Source: Ulvibacterium marinum (GTDB taxonomy: Bacteria > Bacteroidota > Bacteroidia > Flavobacteriales > Flavobacteriaceae). From it: a DNA stretch of 64,000 nt. The stretch covers positions 495,567 through 559,566 of the forward strand of contig NZ_RBCJ01000004.1 of assembly GCF_003626755.1 (NCBI RefSeq). Direction: 5' to 3'. This document shows positions 15,440 through 25,003 of this stretch, one piece after another (positions within the stretch are counted from its first letter, which is position 1; each line of letters opens with the position of its first letter). The position numbers were made by a program, and so were the translations under genes. The notes under the pieces are model-generated. The model did no database searches and had not been told where the DNA came from. It was given only the letters and a program-made list of their open reading frames with translations.

Positions 15440-17005
15440 TTAGTTCTCTTTTTTACCGTTACCGGTAAGTGTACTGATCATTCCATCACGAATGTTCAGC
15501 CAGAGGTAATTGTAGAATGATTTGTTCGATTCCCGCTGGACTTCCATGGTGCCATAACGGAAGCCGTCCGCCTCGGTTTTAGAGCCATCGTTTACAAAAA
15601 TATTTCCGATTACGGTCAAAACCTTGTTAATCTTAAGGCGATCTTTATCGAGCACATTGAACTTGAAATCGTGATATTTCATTTTCATATCGCCCTGAGA
15701 AGAAAAGGAATTTCCACTTACCGTAAAATACATCTCATCTACAGAACCCTTAGCACGTGTGCGCAAATTAGGTTCGAGAAAGGGGTTCAACTCTGTTGCC
15801 TTTAAGTTTAAAAGCACACCGGAAACCGTAAAAGCATCGGCGTTGTCGTTGGCATTAAACCTCCAATCAAGTTTGAAGTCTGCTTGGCCCATCAGTTTCG
15901 TTGTTGCCGCAATGTTGATGTCTTTCGCATCTTCTCGGTTCGAAATATAGTTCAGTTCAGCATTCAATTCTTCAAAAGAGAGCTTGCCCGCTTCTTGCTG
16001 CTCATCTACTTTCTCTTCGTAGGTTAAAAGACCGTTTTCGATTTTCAATTGGTCCACAGCAATGGTCAGTGGCATGTCACGAAGCAATTTCCCGTACAGA
16101 GGTTTGATACGCATATCGTCGGCCACTAATTTGTCTCGATAAATTTCGACCGTTGGCCGTTTGAATTTCAATGATTTTGCGGCAATCTCGAACCGATTTT
16201 TCTCAAAACCGAACGCTAAGTTCCCAAGTTTTACCTCTGGAATTTGAAGTTGTACATAATCGCGTTCTATTGTTAAATGCTTCGATAGTTCTTCTTTACC
16301 ATATTTTGATGAAAGGTTCACATCGTTCAATTGAAACTCATTTTCAGAAGTGGTCAGGTTCGCCACTTTTAAGGTTTCGTATTTTCCCAAATCCGCAAAG
16401 ATTTCGGTCGCACTCAAATCATAACTATCATATTCAAGAGGAATTTTTTGAGTAATCAACTTCGGGTCGGTAATTCCACCGTAGAAGGTGAAATCATAGT
16501 TTGTAATCGAAACTTGTAAGCTATCAGGCGCATCCTTCATGATATGGAAACTACCATCCTTAATATCCAGTTTTTCTATGGAAATCGTTTTTAAGAGACT
16601 TACTACACCTTTGGATTTCGCTTTTTTGGTCGGAAAATAATTATAGGGATAGTATTTCAATTTTGGTTGCTGCAATACGACCGCATCAAGCGAGATGGTG
16701 TTGTTGAAGAGCAGTTGCAAATAACTCAGACCTTCCAACTCTAAGCTTTCTGACTTTAGGAAGGTATGCACCTGAAGCGAATCCCTATTTTTTACTTCTA
16801 AAGACAACCCATCGAAATCGATGGTACCACTAAACGCGCTGACGCTTAAATCGGTATAGTTCAGTTCCAAATGTGGAGGTGTTTTACGGGCAAGAAAATC
16901 CTTGACTGCATATTTCGCGCCCCATTGTGCCAAAAACAAAAACATCCCCAGAAAAATGAAGATGGAAACTAGAACTCGTTTTTGCTTATTTTGTGACCAG
17001 TACAT
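15440..17005 (-). CDS. Second DUF748 / AsmA-like protein
   Basis: I chose the ATG at 17005 (521 aa, MYWSQNKQKR), because AGGA sits eight bases upstream and it avoids overlap with the preceding gene; an ATG at 17026 would overlap by 17 bases. An N-terminal span (VSIFIFLGMFLFLAQWGAKY) is followed by a beta-rich domain with typical pieces (LELNYTDLSVSAFSGTIDFD, VVLQQPKLKYYPYNYF, ISIEKLDIKDGSF, IAVDQLKIENGLLTYEE). The C-terminal region has the DUF748 pattern of decreasing strands and ends in NLRDG-like residues. It is probably periplasmic, anchored in the inner membrane, and co-transcribed with the next gene. Confidence 0.75.
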   Translation of the reverse strand: MYWSQNKQKRVLVSIFIFLGMFLFLAQWGAKYAVKDFLARKTPPHLELNYTDLSVSAFSGTIDFDGLSLEVKNRDSLQVHTFLKSESLELEGLSYLQLLFNNTISLDAVVLQQPKLKYYPYNYFPTKKAKSKGVVSLLKTISIEKLDIKDGSFHIMKDAPDSLQVSITNYDFTFYGGITDPKLITQKIPLEYDSYDLSATEIFADLGKYETLKVANLTTSENEFQLNDVNLSSKYGKEELSKHLTIERDYVQLQIPEVKLGNLAFGFEKNRFEIAAKSLKFKRPTVEIYRDKLVADDMRIKPLYGKLLRDMPLTIAVDQLKIENGLLTYEEKVDEQQEAGKLSFEELNAELNYISNREDAKDINIAATTKLMGQADFKLDWRFNANDNADAFTVSGVLLNLKATELNPFLEPNLRTRAKGSVDEMYFTVSGNSFSSQGDMKMKYHDFKFNVLDKDRLKINKVLTVIGNIFVNDGSKTEADGFRYGTMEVQRESNKSFYNYLWLNIRDGMISTLTGNGKKEN

Positions 17006-17009
17006 AGGC

Positions 17010-17420
17010 TTAATCCTGACGGACATCTTTAGCGGTACTATCGGGTTCCATGTACTTCACAAAATCCGAAGGTGTTTTAAGTACGCGGAAAACATCCCCC
17101 GAAATCATCACAGGATACGCTAAAGTCTCAGGATGTTTTTCAAGAACCCGCAACCAATCGTGCTCATCTAAATCTATTTTTTCTTCGCCATAGCTCTTTA
17201 TAAAATCCGGATGCTCCGTATTTATCAAATCGCCTACAGGAATGTTGAGTCCTGCCGCGATTTCCGCCCATTGGCTACCCGTCACTTTTGTTTTGGAGAC
17301 ATCAATGCCCAAAACTTTCTTCGCTGAAGCGCTCACATAGGCGTATGTCTGTTTGCCTAGAGAGGTTTTGCCACTGTAGTATAATTTGATTTCGTTATCG
17401 TTGCTGGCTATAATACCCAT
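17010..17420 (-). CDS. ArsC/Spx-like thioredoxin-fold protein without redox cysteine
   Basis: This 136-residue protein looks like a member of the arsenate-reductase (ArsC/YffB) fold. It starts IKLYYSGKTSLGKQTYAYV, where ArsC proteins have the Cys-X-X loop, but no Cys is present anywhere in the protein. The later segments, KTKVTGSQWAEIAAGLNI and ETLAYPVMISGDVFRVLKT, match the helix and cis-Pro strand (YPVM) of the fold. It may have a binding or regulatory role and not a redox one. A truncated paralogue lies at 13425. It leads the DUF748 operon on the minus strand. Confidence 0.65.
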   Translation of the reverse strand: MGIIASNDNEIKLYYSGKTSLGKQTYAYVSASAKKVLGIDVSKTKVTGSQWAEIAAGLNIPVGDLINTEHPDFIKSYGEEKIDLDEHDWLRVLEKHPETLAYPVMISGDVFRVLKTPSDFVKYMEPDSTAKDVRQD

Positions 17421-17545
17421 AATATATTGCTTTTTACAAAGAGAACATTTTACAAGCGGTCTGGTTAACCCGATTGCATTTTATAGTAACCCTAAAACCG
17501 AAACCGGTTGTTGGTAACAATTGATTGCCCTATCTTGGAGATTCT

Positions 17546-18967
17546 ATGGCGAACCTTTTCTTGTTTTCATATATAGCACTGGGGCTTTGGGGCTTTTTTA
17601 GCGTCATTATGCACGGCTCTCGACCGACCAAATCGTTGGCATGGGTGTTGACCATTTTTATCATACCCTTCGGTGGGGCAATCTTATATTATCTATTCGG
17701 TGTAAATCGAAGAAAATTCAAGTTCTTTCGGTTAAAACGCTCGCAGAAAAGAAAGCTGTACGATGTTGAGAATGTCGAAGTTGTATCTAAAGAGGTCGAC
17801 GTAGGGTTTGATTCAAGGCAGTCTGAAAAGCTTGCCGAACTTATTAAGAACAATAGCTATCTGCATCCTTCAAAAGGAAATGCTGTACGTATATTGAATA
17901 ACGGCAACCAGACTTTCGAGGCTATTTTCAATGCGATTTCAAAGGCAAAGCATTTCATACATGTACAATATTATATTTTCGAAAAGGGTGAATTACAAGA
18001 CCGATTTTATGAGCTTTTCAAGAGTAAAATTGCGGAAGGTCTCGAAGTGCGAATGATTTATGATTCCTTCGGGAGTGTTTCCTTTCGGGGAAAACTTAAA
18101 AAACGATTTCGAGATATTGGCGTAAAGACCTACCCCATGATGCCACTGCGCTTCGGAAGCTTTCTGTACACCTTGAATTACAGAAACCATCGTAAAATCA
18201 TTGTTGTAGACGGTAAAGTTGGTTTTACAGGTGGATTCAATGTATCTGATAAATATATGAAGCCTATATCGGATTTGGGTGTCTGGCAAGATTTACATGT
18301 CCGCTTAGAAGGTCCCGTGGTCAATAGCCTACATCGAATTTTTATAAAAGACTATCATTTTGCAAGCGGGGAAGCTTTATTGCTTACCCCAAAATACCTA
18401 CCAGAACATGAACCCGTAGGAAACTGTATTGCTCAAATCGCAGCAAGCGGACCAGATTCTAATCAACCGGCCATTATGCAGCAATATATTGCAATGATAG
18501 GCTTGGCAGAAGAATCCATTTTCATCGCGAACCCTTACTTTATTCCTGATACAGCAGTCATACAAGCCTTGAAAATTGCCGCACAAAGTGGCGTTGAAAT
18601 AAACGTTCTTGTTCCTAGAAAGGGTGATTCACTTCTGGCAACCTATAGTATGTTTTCCAATTTTGAGGGTTTCTTGGCGGTTGGCGTCAACATATTTACG
18701 CGAAGCGATTTTGCTCATAGTAAGGTCATTCTCATCGACGGTAAAATTGCATCGGTAGGCTCTGGAAACTTTGACCACAGAAGTTTTGAACACAATTTTG
18801 AAACCAATGCGGTCATTTATGATGAACAAATTGCGAAACAAATCCAAACCGAGTTCAAACGGGAATGCAAAGAGGTGGACAAATTATCTTTCGAAAAATT
18901 CAAATCCAGGCCGCAAACACAAAAATTCTTAGAAGGACTAGCAAGATTCTTCAGTCCACTTTTATAG
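17546..18967 (+). CDS. cls: Cardiolipin synthase (phospholipase D family)
   Basis: GGAG five bases upstream supports the ATG at 17546 (473 aa). There are two N-terminal spans (LFSYIALGLWGFFSVIMHG and WVLTIFIIPFGGAILYYLFG) and then two PLD domains with complete HKD motifs: HRKIIVVDGKVGFTGG near residue ~215 and HSKVILIDGKIASVGSGN near ~400. This is the ClsA-type layout. It joins two phosphatidylglycerol molecules (or a related donor) to form cardiolipin at the inner membrane. The putative metallopeptidase gene follows with a 14-base gap. Confidence 0.92.
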   Translation: MANLFLFSYIALGLWGFFSVIMHGSRPTKSLAWVLTIFIIPFGGAILYYLFGVNRRKFKFFRLKRSQKRKLYDVENVEVVSKEVDVGFDSRQSEKLAELIKNNSYLHPSKGNAVRILNNGNQTFEAIFNAISKAKHFIHVQYYIFEKGELQDRFYELFKSKIAEGLEVRMIYDSFGSVSFRGKLKKRFRDIGVKTYPMMPLRFGSFLYTLNYRNHRKIIVVDGKVGFTGGFNVSDKYMKPISDLGVWQDLHVRLEGPVVNSLHRIFIKDYHFASGEALLLTPKYLPEHEPVGNCIAQIAASGPDSNQPAIMQQYIAMIGLAEESIFIANPYFIPDTAVIQALKIAAQSGVEINVLVPRKGDSLLATYSMFSNFEGFLAVGVNIFTRSDFAHSKVILIDGKIASVGSGNFDHRSFEHNFETNAVIYDEQIAKQIQTEFKRECKEVDKLSFEKFKSRPQTQKFLEGLARFFSPLL

Positions 18968-18981
18968 CAAATGAAAAAATA

Positions 18982-19608
18982 ATGGCCCGTTTACTCGTCC
19001 TCTTAACACTAGTATTACTCTTAAACCAATTTGTATTGAAAGCACAACATACATATCCTTTATCAATTGAAAAAGAAGCTACCAAGGCCCTTTCCTATTA
19101 TCCTGAACTGGACGGTATAGCTATCACTTTTAAATTCAAAAAGAAGACCGGCAAATCGACCATGCAAGCACAACCAACTTTTGGGAGTATTTTTCGCTCC
19201 AAAAGAAAGCGTAGCTATGTGATTTTAATGAGCGAACGCTTTTCAATCGGCGATACCGTTTTTAGAACTGTCGATATTCCTACGGATGTTTTGATTGGTT
19301 GGCTAGGGCACGAACTCGGCCATGTGATGGATTATGAACAAAGAACCGGATTCAACCTCATAGGTTTTGGTTTAGGGTATTCATTTTCCGAAAAATACAT
19401 GAAGAATGCAGAACGTACGGCCGACACCTATGCCGTAAACCAGGGTATGGAAAAGTATATTCTCGCCACAAAGAACTTCATTCTAAACGAAGCCGGTTTT
19501 CCTGAAAAATATAAGAACCGTATCAAAAGATATTACCTATCTCCTGAGGAGATTATGTTGTTGGTTGAGGAGCGGAATACTAAAAATAAATACATTCGTT
19601 CTGATTGA
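18982..19608 (+). CDS. Putative secreted zinc metallopeptidase
   Basis: The ATG at 18982 gives a 208-residue protein with a signal peptide (MARLLVLLTLVLLLNQFVLKAQ). A zinc-protease motif HELGH (GHELGHVMDYEQ) is at about residue 115, and a Glu follows in NAERTADTYAV ~35 residues later, as in gluzincin-type sites (HExxH...E). No other family feature is recognised, so the peptidase call rests on this motif pair. Upstream in-frame codons inside cls are unlikely starts. It could be a periplasmic housekeeping protease. Confidence 0.6.
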   Translation: MARLLVLLTLVLLLNQFVLKAQHTYPLSIEKEATKALSYYPELDGIAITFKFKKKTGKSTMQAQPTFGSIFRSKRKRSYVILMSERFSIGDTVFRTVDIPTDVLIGWLGHELGHVMDYEQRTGFNLIGFGLGYSFSEKYMKNAERTADTYAVNQGMEKYILATKNFILNEAGFPEKYKNRIKRYYLSPEEIMLLVEERNTKNKYIRSD

Positions 19609-19703
19609 ATTAAGTCAATTACGAGGAACCACTCTATCAATAAACGGTTTTGAATTCATGGCTTAACCTTCAATCTAGTTTAATAACCCTAAATATATCA
19701 TAA

Positions 19704-20006
19704 ATGAAGGAAACAATACTCGTCAATCAAGTGCATTTACCCACTAATCAAGATGATTTACAGCTTTGTGACATTGACATACCTGAGTCAAAAGAGGATG
19801 TCATTTGTGGTCATTTGCAGATAGTGACCAAATCGGATTCATATTTGAAAATCAAAACAACAGAGAGCGGTAAAAAGTTCAGAGTGGTATTTTTCATAAA
19901 TAATAGGATAACAGCCTTAAGTGTTATCTATACCTCAATATCTGGAAATAACTACCAAATAACTGCAAAAAAAGGTCACGCTATTGGTATCGAATGTGTG
20001 AAATGA
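19704..20006 (+). CDS. Hypothetical protein (100 aa)
   Basis: This small soluble protein has no signal peptide and a mixed alpha/beta pattern (VICGHLQIVTKSDSYLKIK, FRVVFFINNRITALSVIYTS). I recognise no family. It has its own 95-base upstream region with a weaker version of the GTCAA repeat (GTCAA at 19614, ATCAA at 19636, period 22). The start is supported by a clean ATG after an AT-rich leader. Confidence 0.5.
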   Translation: MKETILVNQVHLPTNQDDLQLCDIDIPESKEDVICGHLQIVTKSDSYLKIKTTESGKKFRVVFFINNRITALSVIYTSISGNNYQITAKKGHAIGIECVK

Positions 20007-20170
20007 TTTTTAAACATATGCCCATCCGATTGAATTGATAGCACCAAATCTTTAATTGCCTTTTTAATTGCAAATAATAAAGTGTACTTAATCGTTTTGT
20101 GTCCCTTTATCATATGCGACAAAATCCAAACTTGTAAATGTCAGACAGTCACAAATGAAATATTTTTGAA

Positions 20171-21691
20171 TTATTGTTTGCCCACAAACTCCTCCCACTC
20201 GGCAAATTTCTCTTCGCCCATTACCCGTTCCATCTTTACTTGGCCCCCTTTCTTTTTATTGGCTCCGTTCCAATCATAAAAAACCGATGGGGGAATCGTA
20301 TTGACCTTCACTCCCTTTAAAGCTTTTGAACGCGCTACACGATAGTTTTTATTGGCCTCCTGTAAAAATTCATCTATGGATTCCGCCAGTTTATCTGCGT
20401 CAACATCAGATTCCGTTCCCAAATACCAGCTGTGGTAAAACTCATCATCAAAACGTTTGGCACATAAGGTATATTCAGGGATTTTGATATCAAATTCCTT
20501 TTCCAAATGCGCAACGCCCGCGTTCAATTTATTTACGGATAACTGTGAACCAACCGTATTCAAAAAGAATTTGGTACGGCCTGTTATTTTGATTTCCGCT
20601 TTTTCAACATCAGTAAATTCGATGGTGTCACCGATAAGATAGCGCCAAGCACCTGATACGGTACTAATGACCAATACATAATCTTGGTCCGTTTCGACCT
20701 CATCAAGTGTCAGAGCAGGTGCTTTGTCAGCAAGAGAGCCGTCTTGATTGATGTATTCTGGACGGAAAGGCACAAATTCAAAATAGATGCCATTATCCGT
20801 AGCCAATTGTATGGCATCGGTTTCAGGTCTGCCTTGAAAAGCGATAAAACCTTCCGAGGCCAAATAGGTGTCAATGACAGTAATGGGTCTTCCCAATAGG
20901 GCATTAAAACTCTTTTCATAGGGACCAAAAGCAACTCCTCCTGAAGTATACACTTCTAAATTGGGCCATATTTCATGAATGTGTTCCGCTTTATGGTAGG
21001 CTATCACTTCCGCCAGCATCAACTCAATCCATGACGGAATACCGCTGATGGCACCGATATCCCAATCCTTAGCTTTTTCGGCGATACGTTGAACACGTTC
21101 ATCCCAATCATCGATTTGGGCAATTTCTTCTCCCGGTTTGTAGTAGCCTTTGAACCATGAGGGAATATTGCTTGCGCTGATACCACTGATTTCCCCTTCC
21201 AAATGATTATCCTTTTCGGTCAGGTCGGTAGAACTTCCCAACATCAAAATTCCTTTTTCGAAAAAGGTCGGCGGTAAATTATAGTTGCTCAAGGCGGAAA
21301 CTTGTGCGATTCCAGTAGATTTGATGGCCGCTATCATTGCTTCGGTTACCGGAATGCGTTTGCTCGTTTTTCCCGTAGTACCTGAACTCAACGCATAATA
21401 ATCTGGACTCCCAGGCCACGTCACATCAGTTTCCCCCTCATGCAGTTTACTCCACCACTCCGTATTTATTTTATTGTAATCAAAATAAGGAACGTTCTCC
21501 GAAAAGGATTTTTGCATATCGGAAGCAGAACCGATTTGACTGAAATCATAAAACCGTCCAAAGGCCGTATTTTCAGCAGTCTCTAAGAGCACTTTCAACA
21601 CATTTTTCTGCTCCTCAGATGGATTCGATTCTGGGGTAAGCTTATCCTTTAATTCAATCATTCCCTTAATAATACTGCCAACTATATGCAT
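20171..21691 (-). CDS. GH3-family acyl-adenylating protein
   Basis: This 506-residue protein matches the GH3 (auxin-responsive-type) fold of the ANL superfamily. It has an adenylate-binding motif SSGTTGKTSKRIPVT near residue 105, EVYTSGGVAFGPYEKSF in the middle, the acyl/AMP loop VIDTYLASEGFIAFQ, and YVLVISTVSGAWRYLIGDTIEFTDV before a C-terminal lid with ITGRTKFFLN. Bacterial GH3-like proteins probably join an acyl acid to an amine through an acyl-AMP; the substrate here is unknown. It lies downstream of the ferredoxin-reductase-like gene (107-base gap). Confidence 0.85.
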   Translation of the reverse strand: MHIVGSIIKGMIELKDKLTPESNPSEEQKNVLKVLLETAENTAFGRFYDFSQIGSASDMQKSFSENVPYFDYNKINTEWWSKLHEGETDVTWPGSPDYYALSSGTTGKTSKRIPVTEAMIAAIKSTGIAQVSALSNYNLPPTFFEKGILMLGSSTDLTEKDNHLEGEISGISASNIPSWFKGYYKPGEEIAQIDDWDERVQRIAEKAKDWDIGAISGIPSWIELMLAEVIAYHKAEHIHEIWPNLEVYTSGGVAFGPYEKSFNALLGRPITVIDTYLASEGFIAFQGRPETDAIQLATDNGIYFEFVPFRPEYINQDGSLADKAPALTLDEVETDQDYVLVISTVSGAWRYLIGDTIEFTDVEKAEIKITGRTKFFLNTVGSQLSVNKLNAGVAHLEKEFDIKIPEYTLCAKRFDDEFYHSWYLGTESDVDADKLAESIDEFLQEANKNYRVARSKALKGVKVNTIPPSVFYDWNGANKKKGGQVKMERVMGEEKFAEWEEFVGKQ

Positions 21692-21798
21692 ATCACTTTC
21701 TTAAAATTATATTTTCAAAATAAGGGAAGCCGAAACTTCCCATTTTAAATCATCGCTTACTTTAAATCGTATTGATGAAGTCTTTTTATCGAGAAAAG

Positions 21799-22476
21799 CT
21801 AATACTCCTCTACCACGATATTCTTCTCAGCTACTCCCAAATCCTTCAAATCACTAATAATCTCATCCATCATTTCGGGTGGTCCGCATAGATAAAAGTA
21901 TTGGTTAAAATCGGAGAACGTATTTTGCAAAAAGTCTTTATCGATATGTCCTTTAGGATATTCGTCAGTACTTTCATCTGACAACAAATTGATGTACTTA
22001 CGCCCCAACATCCTTTCCAAGGTGTCTTTCAAAAAGATATCCTCTTTCTTTTTATTGGCAAAGACCAACGAATTACCAGATAATTTTTTTTTCGCTTCCA
22101 AGGATTTCAAAATGGCAATAAACGGCGTAACTCCCGAGCCACCAGCTAAGAATGCCCCCTTTCCCCTATACTCGATGGCACCGAACACCTCATTCAAAAT
22201 CAATTCATCACCAGCCTTTACAGATAACAACTCATCAGTCACGCCATCATGTGATGGGTAGGTTTTGATCACGAACTCTAAATGGTCTTCTTCTGGTAGA
22301 TTCGTAAACGTAAACGGACGATTTTCATCTTCCCATCCTTTTTTATTGATAGCCATCTCAGTAGCCTGACCTGGTCGAAAATCATACCCTTCAGGTTTTT
22401 CTGTAATGATTTCCAACACATCATGATTTAATGCGGTAATCGACTTTACTTTTACAAAATACTTTTTCTTTCCCAT
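21799..22476 (-). CDS. FAD/NAD(P)H-binding ferredoxin reductase-like oxidoreductase
   Basis: This 225-residue protein has the ferredoxin-NADP reductase layout: a flavin-binding barrel with RPFTFTNLPEE (the RxYSxxS-type position), an NAD(P) motif FLAGGSGVTPFIAIL, and a C-terminal YLCGPPEMMDEIISDL. No Fe-S domain is attached. It may transfer electrons between NAD(P)H and an unidentified carrier. It sits between the TamL gene (173 bases upstream) and the GH3 gene. TTGATGCAATC lies ~95 bases upstream of its start. Confidence 0.85.
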   Translation of the reverse strand: MGKKKYFVKVKSITALNHDVLEIITEKPEGYDFRPGQATEMAINKKGWEDENRPFTFTNLPEEDHLEFVIKTYPSHDGVTDELLSVKAGDELILNEVFGAIEYRGKGAFLAGGSGVTPFIAILKSLEAKKKLSGNSLVFANKKKEDIFLKDTLERMLGRKYINLLSDESTDEYPKGHIDKDFLQNTFSDFNQYFYLCGPPEMMDEIISDLKDLGVAEKNIVVEEY

Positions 22477-22572
22477 AGTTTATTTTAATTTTCATTAGCA
22501 ATGTGCCTTTTACAACACTTCATAAAAGTAGTTCTACGCCAGTAGGTAGTTTGCACCAGAAAGTTTAAAAAT

Positions 22573-22583
22573 TGATGCAATCA
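22573..22583 (-). promoter_or_regulatory. Motif TTGATGCAATC upstream of reductase gene
   Basis: This 11-base stretch is identical to one at 6131 before the MscS gene. Both are preceded at a distance by CACCA and a TTTA element. Its regulatory meaning is inferred only from recurrence. Confidence 0.2.
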
Positions 22584-22649
22584 AAGTGCTCCTGAAGAAT
22601 CAGACCGCATAGTTATTTAAATAAGGAAATACTCGTACTTCCTGATACT

Positions 22650-24980
22650 TTAAAATGGATAGCCAATGGCAAAATTAAAGGTCAAATTAGTGTCTCCGCC
22701 ATCAAAAAAAGGAACTCGGCTTCGTTCGCTGTCAGGCAAATATGGCACACGCCAAGGGGAGGCAACATCCAAACGAATCACAAAACTCTGTACGTCAACA
22801 CGTAACCCTAAACCGACACCGACACCCAATTCACTCGCCCAATCGGAACCAAATCGTCCTTTTTCGGAAAGTTCTTCATTGAAGGCGCGACTTTCTTCCG
22901 ATTCATCGGGAGAGAGCTCAATTTCATTTGTCAACCATACATTACCCGCATCGGCAAAAACAGCACCTTTTAAATACGACCAAATGGGAAAACGGTATTC
23001 CAGATTCGCTTCTAACCTAAGGTTACCCGATTGGTCGAAAAAGGAACTGGAACCTACATCATCAGTCGAGCTGAATGACCCGGGGCCCAATGACCGAATC
23101 TGAAAGGCACGCACACTATAAGGTCCTCCTGAAAAAAACTGTTTTACAAAAGGTAAGGTGCTAGAATTACCATAGGGAATGCCCCATCCACCGTACAATC
23201 TTGTAATTAAAGCCTGTTCTTTGCCCCACTTTAAATAATACCGAAAATCAAGGTCTAGCTTCGCATACTGTGCATACTCCAAACCAAAAGCGGTCTCTTT
23301 GCCTCCATTTAACAGATTCAAAGTATTGACCGCCACATCTAAACTGGTGGCCAGATAAATGGGATGTGTTTTGTCTTTATCGACCAACTCATTATAGGCA
23401 AAACTATAGGTAAGTCCGGCAATAAACTGTTGCTCGAAACTTTGTCTTAAAAACGGATTTTGGTCTAAAATCGCTTCGAAAGCTTCTGTAGAATTTAAAA
23501 GATTCACATAATTCACACTTATCGGATTCAATTCGTGAAACACATATTTATTTGCGTTCCAAGTATAACCAAAAGAGACATTGACCGAATTTAAGGTGTA
23601 TAGTTTGCCGCGGTCAAGCAGGTCGCCACCTAAACTGATTTTCGTCTTAGGCACGGCATACCTGAATCTACTGGGAGAGAAAGGCACCAAGCGCGGAAGT
23701 ATTAAATCAGCTTTCAGACCTGCTGATAAGGTGCTTAATCCAGCATTCGTACCACCAGAAATTTGGGTGGCGTAGGCGAAATTCCCTGAAAGACTTAGGG
23801 TCTCGCCACCACGAAAAAGATTTCTATTGCTGTAGGTCAGAGAAATTCCGGGTCCTGCAAATCCGTTGGATTTGGTTACTGCCTGCAGTTCGGCACGAAC
23901 AGAGCGTTTGGTTAACGGAGAAAGGTAAATGTCCGCGTCTAAAGCCGCAATGCCATCGGCGGTATTCAAACTATCCTTTTCGTTAAAACGGATGTTTACA
24001 AACTTATAACTTCCTATTGCAGATAAGCGGTTACTGGTCAACCGTGCCGTTTCAGCATTGTATTTTTGACCTTTCCCAAACAGGATATAGGGTTCCAAAC
24101 GGTCAGGCCGGAAATAGTCGTTCTTTTGAATAAAATGGATACCGTTCTCGGTTACTCCATCCCTGAAATCAGTTGAATCATTTTCAATGGAATAATTCGG
24201 ATATACAGTAATGGAATCTATTTCATACGGAACAATTGATTTTTTCGGAGTCTGATTCTTAAGCCGAAGTACCAAATCGAATTTTCGATTATCATAGCGA
24301 TTGGTATCAGCCTCGAAAATCAAAAAATCAGGATTGAAATTATAGTATCCCCGTTGTTTGAGTTCGCGGTCGATTCGTTCCCGTTCAAATTTCATGACAT
24401 TCAAATCAAACCGATTACCGCGTTTTATTTCCGTTTCTGCCAACAGCTCCTGTATTTCGTCATAAATAGGCAACGAATCTTTACGTAGTTGGAAGTTTTC
24501 AAGTAAGTAGGGTTCGGTAAGCGTGATATCATATGTAATGCCCTTAAATTTCTTGACACTATCAATGCTCGATTGTACTTTACTATAGAAAAAACCTCGG
24601 TTATCAAGTCGGTTTAGCAGCAATTCTTCGACCCTTTCAGGGTTGATATTGGAAAGGTATATGGGTTCTTCCCCTATTTTTTTATTCAACCATTTCGTTA
24701 TAAAACCTGGTTTCTCGTTTTGAGCTTTATAGTGATAGTAAAGTCCCAAATACATGCCTAAAGTTTTGGAATTGGGTTGAACACCCAAGAGTGCGTTTAG
24801 TTCATTTTCAACATCCTTCAAATCCTTCGCTTTTTCTTCGGATGTCATCTCAATTTCAGAACCAGTATACAAAGATTCCCCTTCGGGAATAAATCTATTT
24901 ACGCTACAAGAAATCACCCCTCCTAGAGTAAGAAGCACAAATGTGAAAGTGATTATTCGTTTAATTGTGAAGCTTTGCAT
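22650..24980 (-). CDS. tamL: TamL: lipoprotein BamA/TamA-family outer-membrane protein
   Basis: This 776-residue protein has a lipoprotein signal (FTFVLLTLGGVISC, Cys26 in ISC), POTRA-type repeats in the first ~400 residues (FSKVQSSIDSVKKFKGITYD, IKRGNRFDLNVMKFERERID) and a C-terminal Omp85 barrel that ends in LTFNFAIGYPF. The barrel contains the loop-6 type block (LPFVKQFFSGGPYSVRAF) and a GYPF end typical of outer-membrane targeting. Lipidated TamA variants next to tamB are the TamL form of Bacteroidota and assist outer-membrane biogenesis. It starts 23 bases after the tamB stop, so the pair is probably one transcript. Confidence 0.9.
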   Translation of the reverse strand: MQSFTIKRIITFTFVLLTLGGVISCSVNRFIPEGESLYTGSEIEMTSEEKAKDLKDVENELNALLGVQPNSKTLGMYLGLYYHYKAQNEKPGFITKWLNKKIGEEPIYLSNINPERVEELLLNRLDNRGFFYSKVQSSIDSVKKFKGITYDITLTEPYLLENFQLRKDSLPIYDEIQELLAETEIKRGNRFDLNVMKFERERIDRELKQRGYYNFNPDFLIFEADTNRYDNRKFDLVLRLKNQTPKKSIVPYEIDSITVYPNYSIENDSTDFRDGVTENGIHFIQKNDYFRPDRLEPYILFGKGQKYNAETARLTSNRLSAIGSYKFVNIRFNEKDSLNTADGIAALDADIYLSPLTKRSVRAELQAVTKSNGFAGPGISLTYSNRNLFRGGETLSLSGNFAYATQISGGTNAGLSTLSAGLKADLILPRLVPFSPSRFRYAVPKTKISLGGDLLDRGKLYTLNSVNVSFGYTWNANKYVFHELNPISVNYVNLLNSTEAFEAILDQNPFLRQSFEQQFIAGLTYSFAYNELVDKDKTHPIYLATSLDVAVNTLNLLNGGKETAFGLEYAQYAKLDLDFRYYLKWGKEQALITRLYGGWGIPYGNSSTLPFVKQFFSGGPYSVRAFQIRSLGPGSFSSTDDVGSSSFFDQSGNLRLEANLEYRFPIWSYLKGAVFADAGNVWLTNEIELSPDESEESRAFNEELSEKGRFGSDWASELGVGVGLGLRVDVQSFVIRLDVASPWRVPYLPDSERSRVPFFDGGDTNLTFNFAIGYPF

Positions 24981-25003
24981 ATTGATTTTGCCCTTTCTTG
25001 CGA

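Noticed and set aside
17010..17420. Functional arsenate reductase
   Set aside because: No cysteine in the protein, so the redox chemistry of ArsC is not possible.
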